Part shown: piece after piece, positions 1 through 7,790 of the stretch
Numbering within the stretch: position 1 is the first letter of the stretch
How the letters are laid out: the number at the start of each line of letters is the position of its first letter
Origin: Verrucomicrobiales bacterium
Lineage (GTDB): Bacteria > Verrucomicrobiota > Verrucomicrobiia > Limisphaerales > UBA11320
Assembly: GCA_016793885.1 (NCBI GenBank)
Contig: JAEUHE010000203.1
Span: 52,066-116,065 of the forward strand
DNA length: 64,000 bases
Direction: 5' to 3'
The notes under the pieces: generated by a model
Seen by the model: the letters and a program-made list of their open reading frames with translations, nothing else
Database searches by the model: none
What the model was told of the DNA's origin: nothing
Position numbers and translations under genes: made by a program

Positions 1-186
1 AGTGGTGTAGGCGGCGTTGAGCGAGGCATAGGTTTTGGTGGCCAGCTCCTTCTCGCAGTCAGTGGCCTGGTGAAACCGGTCGGGATGCACCTCGCTGGAG
101 AGTGCGTGAAATTTGGACTTGAGATGCTCCGGGTCGATCCACGGGCGACGCGGCTCGTTGAGCAATGCAAAAAGATCGGTGATCAT
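1..186 (-). CDS. hscB: HscB/DnaJ-like Fe-S co-chaperone, N-terminal part (runs off the left edge)
   Basis: This is the first 62 codons of a J-domain co-chaperone cut by the window edge. It begins MITDLFALLNEPRRPWIDPE and continues through KFHALSSEVHPDRFHQ, which contains the HPD tripeptide that J domains use to stimulate their Hsp70 partner. The Leu-Asn/Asp-Pro spacing and the HPDRF form are those of HscB, which delivers the IscU-bound cluster to HscA. The ATG lies 8 bp downstream of the iscA-like stop codon on the same strand, so the two are probably co-transcribed. The rest of the protein, including the IscU-binding C-terminal domain, is outside the window, so a generic DnaJ-domain protein cannot be fully excluded. 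Confidence 0.8.
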   Translation of the reverse strand, partial: MITDLFALLNEPRRPWIDPEHLKSKFHALSSEVHPDRFHQATDCEKELATKTYASLNAAYTT

Positions 187-194
187 GCCCTGGC

Positions 195-584
195 TCAGGC
201 GCTGAAACTCTCGCCGCACGAGCAACTGGTCGCTGCATTGGGATTCTTAACCTTGAAGCCGCCCTCCTGAAGAGCATCCACATAGTCGAGCTCGCTCCCG
301 GTCACATACAAAGCACTCTTGGGATCAACGACAACCCGGATACCGGCCGATTCCACCAAGATATCACGGTTGGCCGGCGCGTCTTGCAGGTCCATCTTGT
401 ACTGGAGACCGGAACAACCCCCTCCTACAACCGCCACCCGCAGAACGCCTTGCGGTCGACCCTGCTTCGCGAGCAGAGACCCCACCTTCTTGGCGGCGCT
501 CGGAGACACCTTGATCAACCGTTCATCACCCAGCCGAAAGCTGGGCGCGGCCGAAACTGATTTGTTTGCAGAAGAGCCAATCAT
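195..584 (-). CDS. A-type Fe-S carrier (IscA/ErpA/HesB family)
   Basis: A 129-residue HesB-type protein. The core starts near residue 23 (LIKVSPSAAKKVGSLL). The three cysteines that ligate iron or an Fe-S cluster in A-type carriers are present: one in VGGGCSGLQYKM and two in the terminal CSCGESF. These proteins accept clusters from the scaffold and pass them to apo-proteins in the cytoplasm. About 20 extra N-terminal residues precede the family start. They are low in conserved features, so a slightly later start is possible. Its neighbour hscB follows after 8 bp, and sufS with a SufE domain lies about 6 kb away, so the region is rich in Fe-S biogenesis genes. Whether it behaves as IscA, ErpA or SufA cannot be decided from sequence alone. 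Confidence 0.9.
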   Translation of the reverse strand: MIGSSANKSVSAAPSFRLGDERLIKVSPSAAKKVGSLLAKQGRPQGVLRVAVVGGGCSGLQYKMDLQDAPANRDILVESAGIRVVVDPKSALYVTGSELDYVDALQEGGFKVKNPNAATSCSCGESFSA

Positions 585-800
585 ACAAGATCTAAGAACT
601 GACTCCCAAGCTACCGTCGGCAGGAGCCCGAGTCAACGTGTCTATACCGACGGCCAACAGTTCACAGTTTGGAGGCACGTCCTACCCGACGGAGGTGGGA
701 AAGCCGTAGAGGGCTCTCCTCTTTGCCATTGAAGATCGAGACTAAGCCTAAGCAAGCTGGGCAACACGGCGGCCTCTGACCTTGGTGTTTGGGGAGCCCG

Positions 801-848
801 AACCCGCCGGGTTCAAAGAGATATAGCCGGGGGTGCTCGCACCCCCGG
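801..848. repeat. Two adjacent perfect stem-loops
   Basis: AACCC GCC GGGTT at 801-813 is followed by a 10-bp perfect stem CCGGGGGTGC/GCACCCCCGG at 827-848 with a 2-nt loop. There is no T-run on either strand, so this is not a standard intrinsic terminator. It may be a structured RNA or a REP-like palindrome. Confidence 0.5.
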
Positions 849-904
849 AACTGTTTAAAGTACGGAGCATCGCTCAGCGATGCCACGCGCTTCTGAGACT
901 TGCG

Positions 905-1107
905 TCACCTGACTCAAGGGAGATTCGATTGAGCTTATAATTCTGGTCTCCGTCGATCCCGCAGTGGCCTCAGACTCAGCTCCACACGGAGGGTTACCCC
1001 CATGAGGGCCTCTCAACGTAGTTTACCCCTAAACGCTTCTCGACGCGGCTCCTCCAAGCTTTTCGCACGTTGAACGTTCATGGGCTCGACGGAGTCTCTC
1101 CCTACCC
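905..1107. repeat. Decayed copy of the RAYT-associated dispersed repeat
   Basis: The segment around 926-961 (CGATTGAGCTTATAATTCTG and following bases) closely matches 57026-57060. It continues with a weaker match to the unit (ATGAGGGC..., CGACGCGGC...) and ends with TCTCTCCCTACCC in inverted orientation near 1095-1107. This is the same inverted-arm arrangement seen in the intact copies. Confidence 0.55.
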
Positions 1108-1115
1108 TCCTGAAA

Positions 1116-1165
1116 GAGTCACAGCCACAGCTCGACGATACTTCGTCGAGCTGTGGCTGTGACTC
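1116..1165 (-). terminator. Perfect 23-bp hairpin behind the tricorn-like gene
   Basis: Arms 1116-1138 and 1143-1165 are exact reverse complements around a 4-nt loop (TACT). The hairpin starts 2 bp past the stop codon of the protease gene. It is followed on the minus strand by CTTTCA rather than a long U tract, so it could act as a terminator, as an mRNA 3'-end stabiliser, or both. Confidence 0.65.
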
Positions 1166-1167
1166 CT

Positions 1168-4100
1168 TCATTGCGTCAGCAACTCAATGGCTTTAAGCAA
1201 TTGCGGATCCCGGTCCTCCAACCAGTCCTGGGGTGACAGCGGCACTTCCACATCTGGCACCTCACCGCTGTTCTCCTGAGTGGTCCCATCCAGACGATAG
1301 AATCCAGTCATCGGCATGCGAGCGCCGGTCCCGTCCACCAACCGGAATTCCCACGTCCAAATCACATACCCAGGGGTCGCTTTTCCCACCAACCGCGCCA
1401 AACCCCGAGCCCGTAAGGCATAGGGGAACATCTCGGCGTTCGAATAGCTGTGCTCGTTCATCAGCACAATGAGCTTCTTGTTCCAGGCCAGCGCAGGAGA
1501 GGGCTCCGCGCGGCCGTCGCGCAACCGCATGTAGCCGTGAACGCGTCGCTCCAACCAGTCAATGAGGGTGTCGGAGATATTTCCCCCGGTATTGAACCTC
1601 ACATCGATGATCATCGCATCCTTCCCCACCATGTCCTCGTAAATCTCCCGCTCGAACTTGGCCTGGTTGGCGGACAACATGCCGGAAACATGGAGATAGC
1701 CAATCCGATCCTGACCAGCGGTCTGGACCAGCTTGCGACGCCGCTCGACTCGGTTTCGATACTCCAATTCGTTCCAATCTTCGGAGGTAAGCACCTTATA
1801 CTTCACCAGCCGCGCTTGGTTGGTGGAGGTCGTGGAACTCACGGTGAACTCAAACTCGCGATCCTGCTTATCATTGATCCATTCATAGAGCCGCTCGTCA
1901 GCGCGCACCTCGCGTCCATCGATCGCCAGCACATACTCGCCTGGCCGCAGCAAGGTCTTGGAAAACCATCCGGGCGCCCCCTCCGGGACCCTCTGAATCC
2001 GCAGCCCCGGCCCAGGATGACTGTAATCAAACGTGAAGCCGAGATGGGGCGTGATCGGCGAGGGCGCGGGAGCCGCCGACTTAACCTCAGCATGAGAGGC
2101 ATCCAACTCTCCCACCATCATGCCGAGTAACTGGCTAAACTCGTCGCTGGTCTCCACCGCGCCCAGCAATGGCTCATACCGCTTCCGGATAGCTTCCCAG
2201 TCGCGGCCATGGAAATTCCCGTCGTAGAAGGCCCGATGGTAGGATCTCCAGAACTGTGTAAAAGCCGCCTTCCGCTCCAAGATCACATCCCGTTCCCAAT
2301 CGGCGGTAAACGCCACCTTCTCGCTCGATTTTGAGTCGAGGCTCAGGGTGTACAAGTCCCCGTTCTGAGTGTAAAAGCCCTTCTTGCCTTCGGCAGCGAT
2401 CCTAAAATGGCTTTTCCCGCCGCCCGTGGTGGCTCGACGTGCATCGCGGCCATCCCATCCCACCGACCAAATATCGCCCTCCGACAAAAACCAAATGATA
2501 CCGTCCGTCGTCATCGCCAGATCGTCCTGAGGCTGCTGAGGAGTCACCTTGCGGATGCGACGGGAAATATCCCGGAAGTCGATCTCCACCTCCACCGAAC
2601 CAGCCGGCTTTTCATACTTCAAATCCGTATCGAGGGTCCGCGCCTCTTCCCACTTGAGAGGCAGGACATAAAGACCGCTGCCATCCCGATTACTGGAAAA
2701 CAACAGATACTTGCCGTCGGGAGACCAAACTGGATCGCCGTGCTGGGCATACAACCGTGTGACATTGATAGGCTCCCCGCCATCCACGGAGATTACCCAG
2801 ATGTTCTGGCTCAGCCTATCCCCTCTGCCCTCGTAGGCCAGCCAGCGCTGGTCCGGGGACCAGGAGAAACGACCTCCGCCCGAGCCATAAACCTGCGGCC
2901 CAGGCAGCTTGATCAACCGACGGGCCTGAAGCGTGTCGAGCGACATGAGGAACAGCCCGCCCTCCTTGCCGGACACCCAGAACCCAAGCGTCTTGCCATC
3001 CGGGGACAGACGCGGCCCGGTAACGTCTTCGTCCCGCAACCACAATGGACTGATTGCCTTGGTCTCGAGATCGAGCTGGTAGAGCCGTTGGTTGAACTCT
3101 CGATCCGAGGTGAAGATCAATCGCTTACCATCGCGGGTCCAAACGAAATCCGAATCATCGCCCGCCCAGTCCGTCAGCCGTCGAGCAAACTCCGCCGACC
3201 GACCGGCCACTCCCTTGGGCTTTTCCACCGGAATCGCCCACAGATCCCCCCGAAGTCCAAACGCAAAGCGTTTCCCGTCCGGTGAAGGCTCAGCCTCACT
3301 GACACCGCCGGTAAGCTTCTCCCGACGCCGAGTGCTCTGCTTTTCGTCGGTGGAGACGTAAAGCGTGATGCGCTCAGGCTCCTTGGCCCCCGGCCTAAGT
3401 CGCCAGACGTCAAGGCCCTGCTCGAAGGCAATGTCCCCGGATCGACGGGCCACGCTGGGGAAACGCACCGGGGCGCCGGTAAAGTGGGTGAGCGGGCGAC
3501 CTTCCCCTTCCAGGTTAAACTCCCAGAGATTGGGGGTCCGACGCGGTGAATCCACCACCTTCGGCAAGACCTGCTGAAGCGTGCTCGTCGATGGCGTGGG
3601 CTCCGCCACCGTCACACAGACCAAGCGACGCCCGTCGGGTTGGAATTGGGTCCACAAATGCTGGAATCCGTCCTGAGTCACCGCATAGCGCGCCTGGCGC
3701 TCCAGGTCCATGATCCAGATCTGAGCGGCGGCGGATCCATGATACCGCGGCCGGGTCCAAGGAAAGCCATAGCGACCGTAAACCACACGCTTCCCGTCGG
3801 CGGCGAACGACGGGGAATGGAGAGCGGCGTAATCTTCACACAGCAGCTCAGTGCGGAGGGTTTGAACGTCGAGCGCGAAGATGCCGAAGTTGGCACTGTC
3901 ACGTTTGCCTGAGAACAGTAGCCGCTGACCATCCGGACTCCAGCCGCAGGGCAGATCCACACCGCCATGCCAGGTCAGCTGGCGCGGTGATCCGCCATCG
4001 ACCGAGACGGCAAAGATGTCCGAGTTTCCCGTGCGCTTGCTCGCAAACGCCACCCATCGGCCATCCGGAGAGAAAAGCGGGTAGGCATCTGTCTCGATGT

Positions 4101-4323
4101 TTTGAGTCAGGGCGACCGCACGGCCCCCTTCCGCCGATGCGAGCCAAAGGTCTCCGCGATAAACAAAGGCGAGTCGCGTTCCATCCGCGCTCAGCGCGGG
4201 CATGCGCGCACCGATCACCGGTTCCTGACGAGCGGGAGAGAGCTGGGCGTCGGCAGGGATGCCGAGCGCGACCGTGAGGAAGCACAGCAGGGATCGGAGC
4301 GGCAGGCACGGCGAGAGGCGCAT
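1168..4323 (-). CDS. Tricorn-like S41 protease with N-terminal beta-propeller
   Basis: A 1051-residue exported protein. It has a signal peptide (hydrophobic stretch about residues 8-26, ending ADA), then many PD40/TolB-like propeller blades of the form SPDGRWVAF or SPDGKTLGF up to about residue 630, a helical segment, a PDZ-like domain around 750-830, and a C-terminal S41 peptidase domain. The catalytic serine is probably Ser961 in NEHSYSNAEMF, and the preceding IIDVRFNTGGN strand is typical of tricorn/CPP peptidases. Archaeal tricorn is cytoplasmic, whereas this one is predicted periplasmic or secreted, like many bacterial homologues annotated as protease TolB-like. It is the last gene of a tight three-gene operon (9-bp gap to the coiled-coil gene). 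Its substrate is unknown. Confidence 0.88.
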   Translation of the reverse strand: MRLSPCLPLRSLLCFLTVALGIPADAQLSPARQEPVIGARMPALSADGTRLAFVYRGDLWLASAEGGRAVALTQNIETDAYPLFSPDGRWVAFASKRTGNSDIFAVSVDGGSPRQLTWHGGVDLPCGWSPDGQRLLFSGKRDSANFGIFALDVQTLRTELLCEDYAALHSPSFAADGKRVVYGRYGFPWTRPRYHGSAAAQIWIMDLERQARYAVTQDGFQHLWTQFQPDGRRLVCVTVAEPTPSTSTLQQVLPKVVDSPRRTPNLWEFNLEGEGRPLTHFTGAPVRFPSVARRSGDIAFEQGLDVWRLRPGAKEPERITLYVSTDEKQSTRRREKLTGGVSEAEPSPDGKRFAFGLRGDLWAIPVEKPKGVAGRSAEFARRLTDWAGDDSDFVWTRDGKRLIFTSDREFNQRLYQLDLETKAISPLWLRDEDVTGPRLSPDGKTLGFWVSGKEGGLFLMSLDTLQARRLIKLPGPQVYGSGGGRFSWSPDQRWLAYEGRGDRLSQNIWVISVDGGEPINVTRLYAQHGDPVWSPDGKYLLFSSNRDGSGLYVLPLKWEEARTLDTDLKYEKPAGSVEVEIDFRDISRRIRKVTPQQPQDDLAMTTDGIIWFLSEGDIWSVGWDGRDARRATTGGGKSHFRIAAEGKKGFYTQNGDLYTLSLDSKSSEKVAFTADWERDVILERKAAFTQFWRSYHRAFYDGNFHGRDWEAIRKRYEPLLGAVETSDEFSQLLGMMVGELDASHAEVKSAAPAPSPITPHLGFTFDYSHPGPGLRIQRVPEGAPGWFSKTLLRPGEYVLAIDGREVRADERLYEWINDKQDREFEFTVSSTTSTNQARLVKYKVLTSEDWNELEYRNRVERRRKLVQTAGQDRIGYLHVSGMLSANQAKFEREIYEDMVGKDAMIIDVRFNTGGNISDTLIDWLERRVHGYMRLRDGRAEPSPALAWNKKLIVLMNEHSYSNAEMFPYALRARGLARLVGKATPGYVIWTWEFRLVDGTGARMPMTGFYRLDGTTQENSGEVPDVEVPLSPQDWLEDRDPQLLKAIELLTQ

Positions 4324-4332
4324 AGCAGCAAC

Positions 4333-5316
4333 TCAGAACAATTCACGAATCTCGGCCGAGCCGCCCCCTGAAGTGGTGTCCCGGCGTTCCTCCGGCTCGG
4401 GATCGGAGACCGGGCCTCGGAGGGTCTCGATCTCCTTCTGATACTGGACGCAGCGCTCCTCGAGCAGCACCGCCAAGTCTTTCACGCGCTCCAACTCCGT
4501 TTCCAGTTGCTTGGCGGCAGCCACACGCTCATCCGCCTGGCTCAACTCGGCCGCCATCTGGGTGAGCTTCGCCTGAAGCCCGGAGCGGGCCTGACTCCAC
4601 TCCTCGCTCTGCTGACTCACCATGGCGGCTTGTTGTCGGAGCGCCACCAGCTCACCCTCGAGTTGGTTGTTTCGACTCTGCAGCTCACCTCGCGACTTGC
4701 TGAGCGCATCTTTGTCCGCGACGGCCGCGGCAGCCTGCTGGCGCAACACGACCGCGGTCTGCTCAGCGGCTTGCAGCTTGGTCTGAGCTTCCGCGGCCGC
4801 CTTCTCCAAGGCCTGACGATCCTTCTGCACGGAAGAGGACTCGAGCCGCAGGCGTTTCAAGTCGGCCTCGGCCATCACGAGGGCTCCCTCCAGCTCCACC
4901 CTCCGACCCACCAGCGCCTCGTTCTCAGCGATCAGCTCGGCCGTGCGCTTCTCCGACGCGGAGTTAACCTCCTGAAGCGATGCTAGCTGACCCTGCAGCT
5001 CGGACCGGAGGGATTCCCAGCTCGCGCGCTCTTGCTCCGCAGCTGAGAGAGCCTCGAGAGATCGCGCCACTTCGGCCTTGGCTGTAGCAGCAGCAGCTTG
5101 CAGCTCATCGCGTGTTCGATTGAGCTCATCGCGCTCCCGGGTCAACCTTTGCGTCCGCTCTCGCTGCTGCTGCAGCTCCGTCTGCAGGGAGGCGCACTGC
5201 GACTCGAACTTGCCCCACCACCACCATCCAGCCACCAGGCCAATGGCTCCGGCCAGCACGGCCAGGGTCAAATGAAGCGTGAAACTGTGGGTCAAAAAAT
5301 AGGCAATAGGCTCCAT
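4333..5316 (-). CDS. Single-pass membrane protein with long cytoplasmic or periplasmic coiled coil
   Basis: This 327-residue protein has one N-terminal transmembrane helix (about residues 12-35, ending in a run of four tryptophans). A nearly continuous coiled coil of about 250 residues rich in Glu, Gln, Ala and Leu follows (repeats such as ELQSRNNQLEGELVALRQQA), then an acidic, Gly/Ser-rich tail. I recognise no enzymatic domain. It sits between an OmpA-like gene (5-bp gap) and the tricorn-like protease gene (9-bp gap). A role as a spacer, scaffold or envelope tether in the same complex is therefore plausible but is inference. Low-complexity coiled-coil similarity to SMC-like or myosin-like proteins would not be informative. 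Confidence 0.8.
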   Translation of the reverse strand: MEPIAYFLTHSFTLHLTLAVLAGAIGLVAGWWWWGKFESQCASLQTELQQQRERTQRLTRERDELNRTRDELQAAAATAKAEVARSLEALSAAEQERASWESLRSELQGQLASLQEVNSASEKRTAELIAENEALVGRRVELEGALVMAEADLKRLRLESSSVQKDRQALEKAAAEAQTKLQAAEQTAVVLRQQAAAAVADKDALSKSRGELQSRNNQLEGELVALRQQAAMVSQQSEEWSQARSGLQAKLTQMAAELSQADERVAAAKQLETELERVKDLAVLLEERCVQYQKEIETLRGPVSDPEPEERRDTTSGGGSAEIRELF

Positions 5317-5321
5317 AACCG

Positions 5322-6416
5322 TTACGGGATCCGGGATGCGTTGTCCTTCGCTGTCACTTCCACCCGGCGGCTTCGTCGGCGCGCGTCCGGGTTCTTGTTC
5401 TGTGCTGCACTGAGCTTCTCGATCACGGATCTAAGCTCGAGCTGCCCGCGGGGAAGCCCGCGAGCCACCATCAGGGCCGCCACCGCCTCCGCGCGTCCGA
5501 GGCTCAGCCGCTGGTTCACGGAAGCGGCTCCGGAGGAATCCGAGAAACCAGTGACCACAAATTTACCCTGGGGCGCCAACTGACGAATCGCGGCCACCAC
5601 TTGGTCCACCTTGGCCGCCTCCTCCGGCTTGAGCACAGTGGAACCGGAATCGAAGAAGATCGGAAAGCTGCGCAGGGCACGCCCCAGATCCAACCCCGGA
5701 ATTCCTGCCCCAACCCAGGCCTGTCCACGCCCCCGTTGGTCAGCACCAGCCGCCAGCACGATGTTGTTCTCCACCACCGGATTCCCTGGTCCCGGCATGC
5801 TCCGCTGAGCCAACGAGTGCAACGCAAGCTTCTCGGTCTCCGTGCGCACCGTGCCGGACAACGCAAGTCGGTTGGGCTCCAATACCAATGCCCCTTGGCT
5901 AACGCTCGCAAAGAACGAACCCAGCAAGGAGGGCAAGCTGGCCTGGTCCAGATAGGCCGGATCGAGAACCGTCGGGTCCACCTGAATAGCCGTCACATCG
6001 AAAACCTGCCGGGGAGCGCAGGTGGCCAACAGGGCAGCGACCCGATCCCGCCAAAGATCCGAAGGCATCCAGCCGCTGACCCGGTATCCGCCAGCGCTCT
6101 GAGGATCCAGTCGAAGCACCGGCGAAACGCGAATCTGGTTCCAGCTCGTAAGCGCTCGCGCACCGGCCAAGGCATGGATCTTTTCCTGGGCTTCGAGCCG
6201 AAAACGCGGATGGGAAACGAACCCGCTCAGCCGGGCATCCAAGCCCTGGAAGGAGAGACTGACTTGGCTGAGCTCAGGATTCGAACGCAAAGCCCGAGTC
6301 CCTTCCGACATGAGGGACTGCTCAAACCGATGTTGGTAAATCTTGAGATGGGCGTACGAGAAGCAGGCCGACAACAGGATCAAGAGGACCAAGATGAATG
6401 CCGCCAACAGTTTCAC
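5322..6416 (-). CDS. OmpA-family peptidoglycan-binding protein with membrane anchor and BON-like middle region
   Basis: I chose a GTG start at 6416 (364 aa), because the longer reading from 6536 would overlap the divergent sufS start and adds a non-conserved leader. The product starts with a strong hydrophobic helix (KLLAAFILVLLILLSACFSY). Its middle region resembles repeated BON/SIMPL-like segments (for example LSGTVRTETEKLALHSLAQ). It ends in an OmpA C-terminal domain (FDSGSTVLKPEEAAKVDQV, with TGFSDSSGAASVNQRLSLGRA and the final RRSRRVEV). That domain usually binds diaminopimelate of peptidoglycan. It is the first gene of the operon with the coiled-coil protein and the tricorn-like protease, which suggests a cell-wall-linked complex. 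Confidence 0.83.
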   Translation of the reverse strand: MKLLAAFILVLLILLSACFSYAHLKIYQHRFEQSLMSEGTRALRSNPELSQVSLSFQGLDARLSGFVSHPRFRLEAQEKIHALAGARALTSWNQIRVSPVLRLDPQSAGGYRVSGWMPSDLWRDRVAALLATCAPRQVFDVTAIQVDPTVLDPAYLDQASLPSLLGSFFASVSQGALVLEPNRLALSGTVRTETEKLALHSLAQRSMPGPGNPVVENNIVLAAGADQRGRGQAWVGAGIPGLDLGRALRSFPIFFDSGSTVLKPEEAAKVDQVVAAIRQLAPQGKFVVTGFSDSSGAASVNQRLSLGRAEAVAALMVARGLPRGQLELRSVIEKLSAAQNKNPDARRRSRRVEVTAKDNASRIP

Positions 6417-6517
6417 GGAAGGGAAGCCTAGACAGTGACCCCCCTGGAGGTAAAGAAGTTGTATGAGGCATAAATGGACTCGCCCACCTGCCGCACGGAC
6501 GGATAGAACAGTGTGCA

Positions 6518-7780
6518 GTGATCGATCCCCGTTCAATCGAGGCTCCGACTACGCCACCCCGGTTTGATCCCGCGGTGCTGCGCCGGCAATTTCCCGCCCT
6601 GGACCAAACCGTCCACGGCCATCCCTTGGTGTACCTCGACAATGCCGCAACCACCCACAAGCCTCAGCAGGTAATTCGGACACTCACACGCTTCTACGAG
6701 CGGGACAACGCCAATGTGCACCGGGCGATTCACGAACTGGCCGAACGATCCACCATCGCCTTCGAAGCCGCTCGCGCCCGGGTGGCCCGCTTCCTGAAAG
6801 CCAAAGAGCCAGCTGAGATTGTTTTTACCCGGGGAACAACCGAGGCCATTAATCTGGTGGCCCAGTCCTGGGGACGTCGCCAACTGCGCGCCGGAGATCA
6901 GATCCTCCTAAGCCCTCTCGAGCACCATAGCAATCTGGTTCCCTGGCAGATGCTCTGCCGTCAGACGGGAGCCGAGCTGCGTTTCCTGCCCCTGGACCGC
7001 TCAGCGCAGGAAGTTCGCTGGGACCAGCTCGTGTCGCTGCTCACTCCGCAGGTCAAATTACTTGCGTTCACCCACCTCTCCAATGTGTTGGGAACGGTCA
7101 GCCCCGTCTCCGAAGTATGTGCCGTCGCGCGCGCGCGCGGTGTGGTGACGCTGGTAGATGCCGCCCAAAGCGCCGGGCACCTCCCCCTGGATGTGCAGGA
7201 TCTGAATTGCGACTTCCTCGCCTTCTCCGGTCATAAAGTATACGGCCCCACGGGTATCGGCGTTCTCTACGGCCGCAAGGAGAGACTGCTCACCATGGAT
7301 CCCTGGCAAGGCGGCGGAGAGATGATCGAAAATGTCTCCTGGTTGGATTCCACGTTTGCTCCCCCGCCCCAACGCTTCGAGGCGGGAACGCCCGCGATCG
7401 CGGAGGCGATCGGCCTCCACGCAGCCCTCGATTTCCTCGACCAGATCGGACGTCCGAGCCTGGAACGGCAGGAACGCGAGCTCACTCACCTCGCGTTGGA
7501 ACAACTGGAGGCGCTTCCAGGACTTCGGGTGCTGGGCTCGCGGGAAAATCGCAGCGGGGTACTGTCGTTTACTCTCGAGGGAGTTCACGCCCACGACTTG
7601 GTGACATTCGCCAATGAACGGGGCATTGCCCTTCGCTCCGGACACCACTGCGCCCAGCCCCTGCTGTCCGAACTCGGCCTCAGTTCGGTAGCCCGGGCCA
7701 GCCTGGCTCTCTACAACACCCCGCAGGACATCGACCGATTGGTGAGCGCCACTCGCGAGGCCCTCACGTTCTTCGCCTAA
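6518..7780 (+). CDS. sufS: SufS-type cysteine desulfurase
   Basis: A 420-residue PLP enzyme that removes sulfur from cysteine for Fe-S cluster assembly. YLDNAATTHKP opens the catalytic domain. The PLP lysine is Lys240 in FSGHKVYGPTG, and the persulfide-carrying cysteine is Cys378 in RSGHHCAQPLL, both in SufS (group II) context. The start is a GTG at 6518 with no strong Shine-Dalgarno. About 100 bp separate it from the divergent OmpA-like gene, and both promoters must lie there. A SufE domain is encoded 10 bp downstream, the expected sulfur acceptor, which supports SufS over the related selenocysteine lyase CsdA. Confidence 0.95.
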   Translation: MIDPRSIEAPTTPPRFDPAVLRRQFPALDQTVHGHPLVYLDNAATTHKPQQVIRTLTRFYERDNANVHRAIHELAERSTIAFEAARARVARFLKAKEPAEIVFTRGTTEAINLVAQSWGRRQLRAGDQILLSPLEHHSNLVPWQMLCRQTGAELRFLPLDRSAQEVRWDQLVSLLTPQVKLLAFTHLSNVLGTVSPVSEVCAVARARGVVTLVDAAQSAGHLPLDVQDLNCDFLAFSGHKVYGPTGIGVLYGRKERLLTMDPWQGGGEMIENVSWLDSTFAPPPQRFEAGTPAIAEAIGLHAALDFLDQIGRPSLERQERELTHLALEQLEALPGLRVLGSRENRSGVLSFTLEGVHAHDLVTFANERGIALRSGHHCAQPLLSELGLSSVARASLALYNTPQDIDRLVSATREALTFFA

Positions 7781-7790
7781 CTCAACGGAT

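Larger units (their letters stand above)
585..1115. other. Gene-free stretch containing two hairpins and a decayed repeat copy
   Basis: I see no convincing coding sequence in this gap. It holds a pair of short perfect hairpins (801-813 and 827-848) and, from about 905 to 1107, a decayed copy of the dispersed repeat found around the RAYT gene. The promoter of the iscA-like gene should lie just above position 584 reading leftward, but I could not identify convincing -35/-10 boxes. Confidence 0.6.

Noticed and set aside
662..886. Small minus-strand open frame
   Set aside because: It runs through the paired hairpins and repeat-like sequence; no start signal and no homology are evident.
2407..3285. 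Long plus-strand open frame opposite the tricorn-like gene
   Set aside because: It is antisense to propeller repeats with clear protein homology, and its own translation looks like no protein family.
5322..6536. Longer start for the OmpA-like gene at 6536
   Set aside because: It would overlap the divergent sufS start by 19 bp and places a non-conserved leader before an excellent membrane helix; the GTG at 6416 is preferred.
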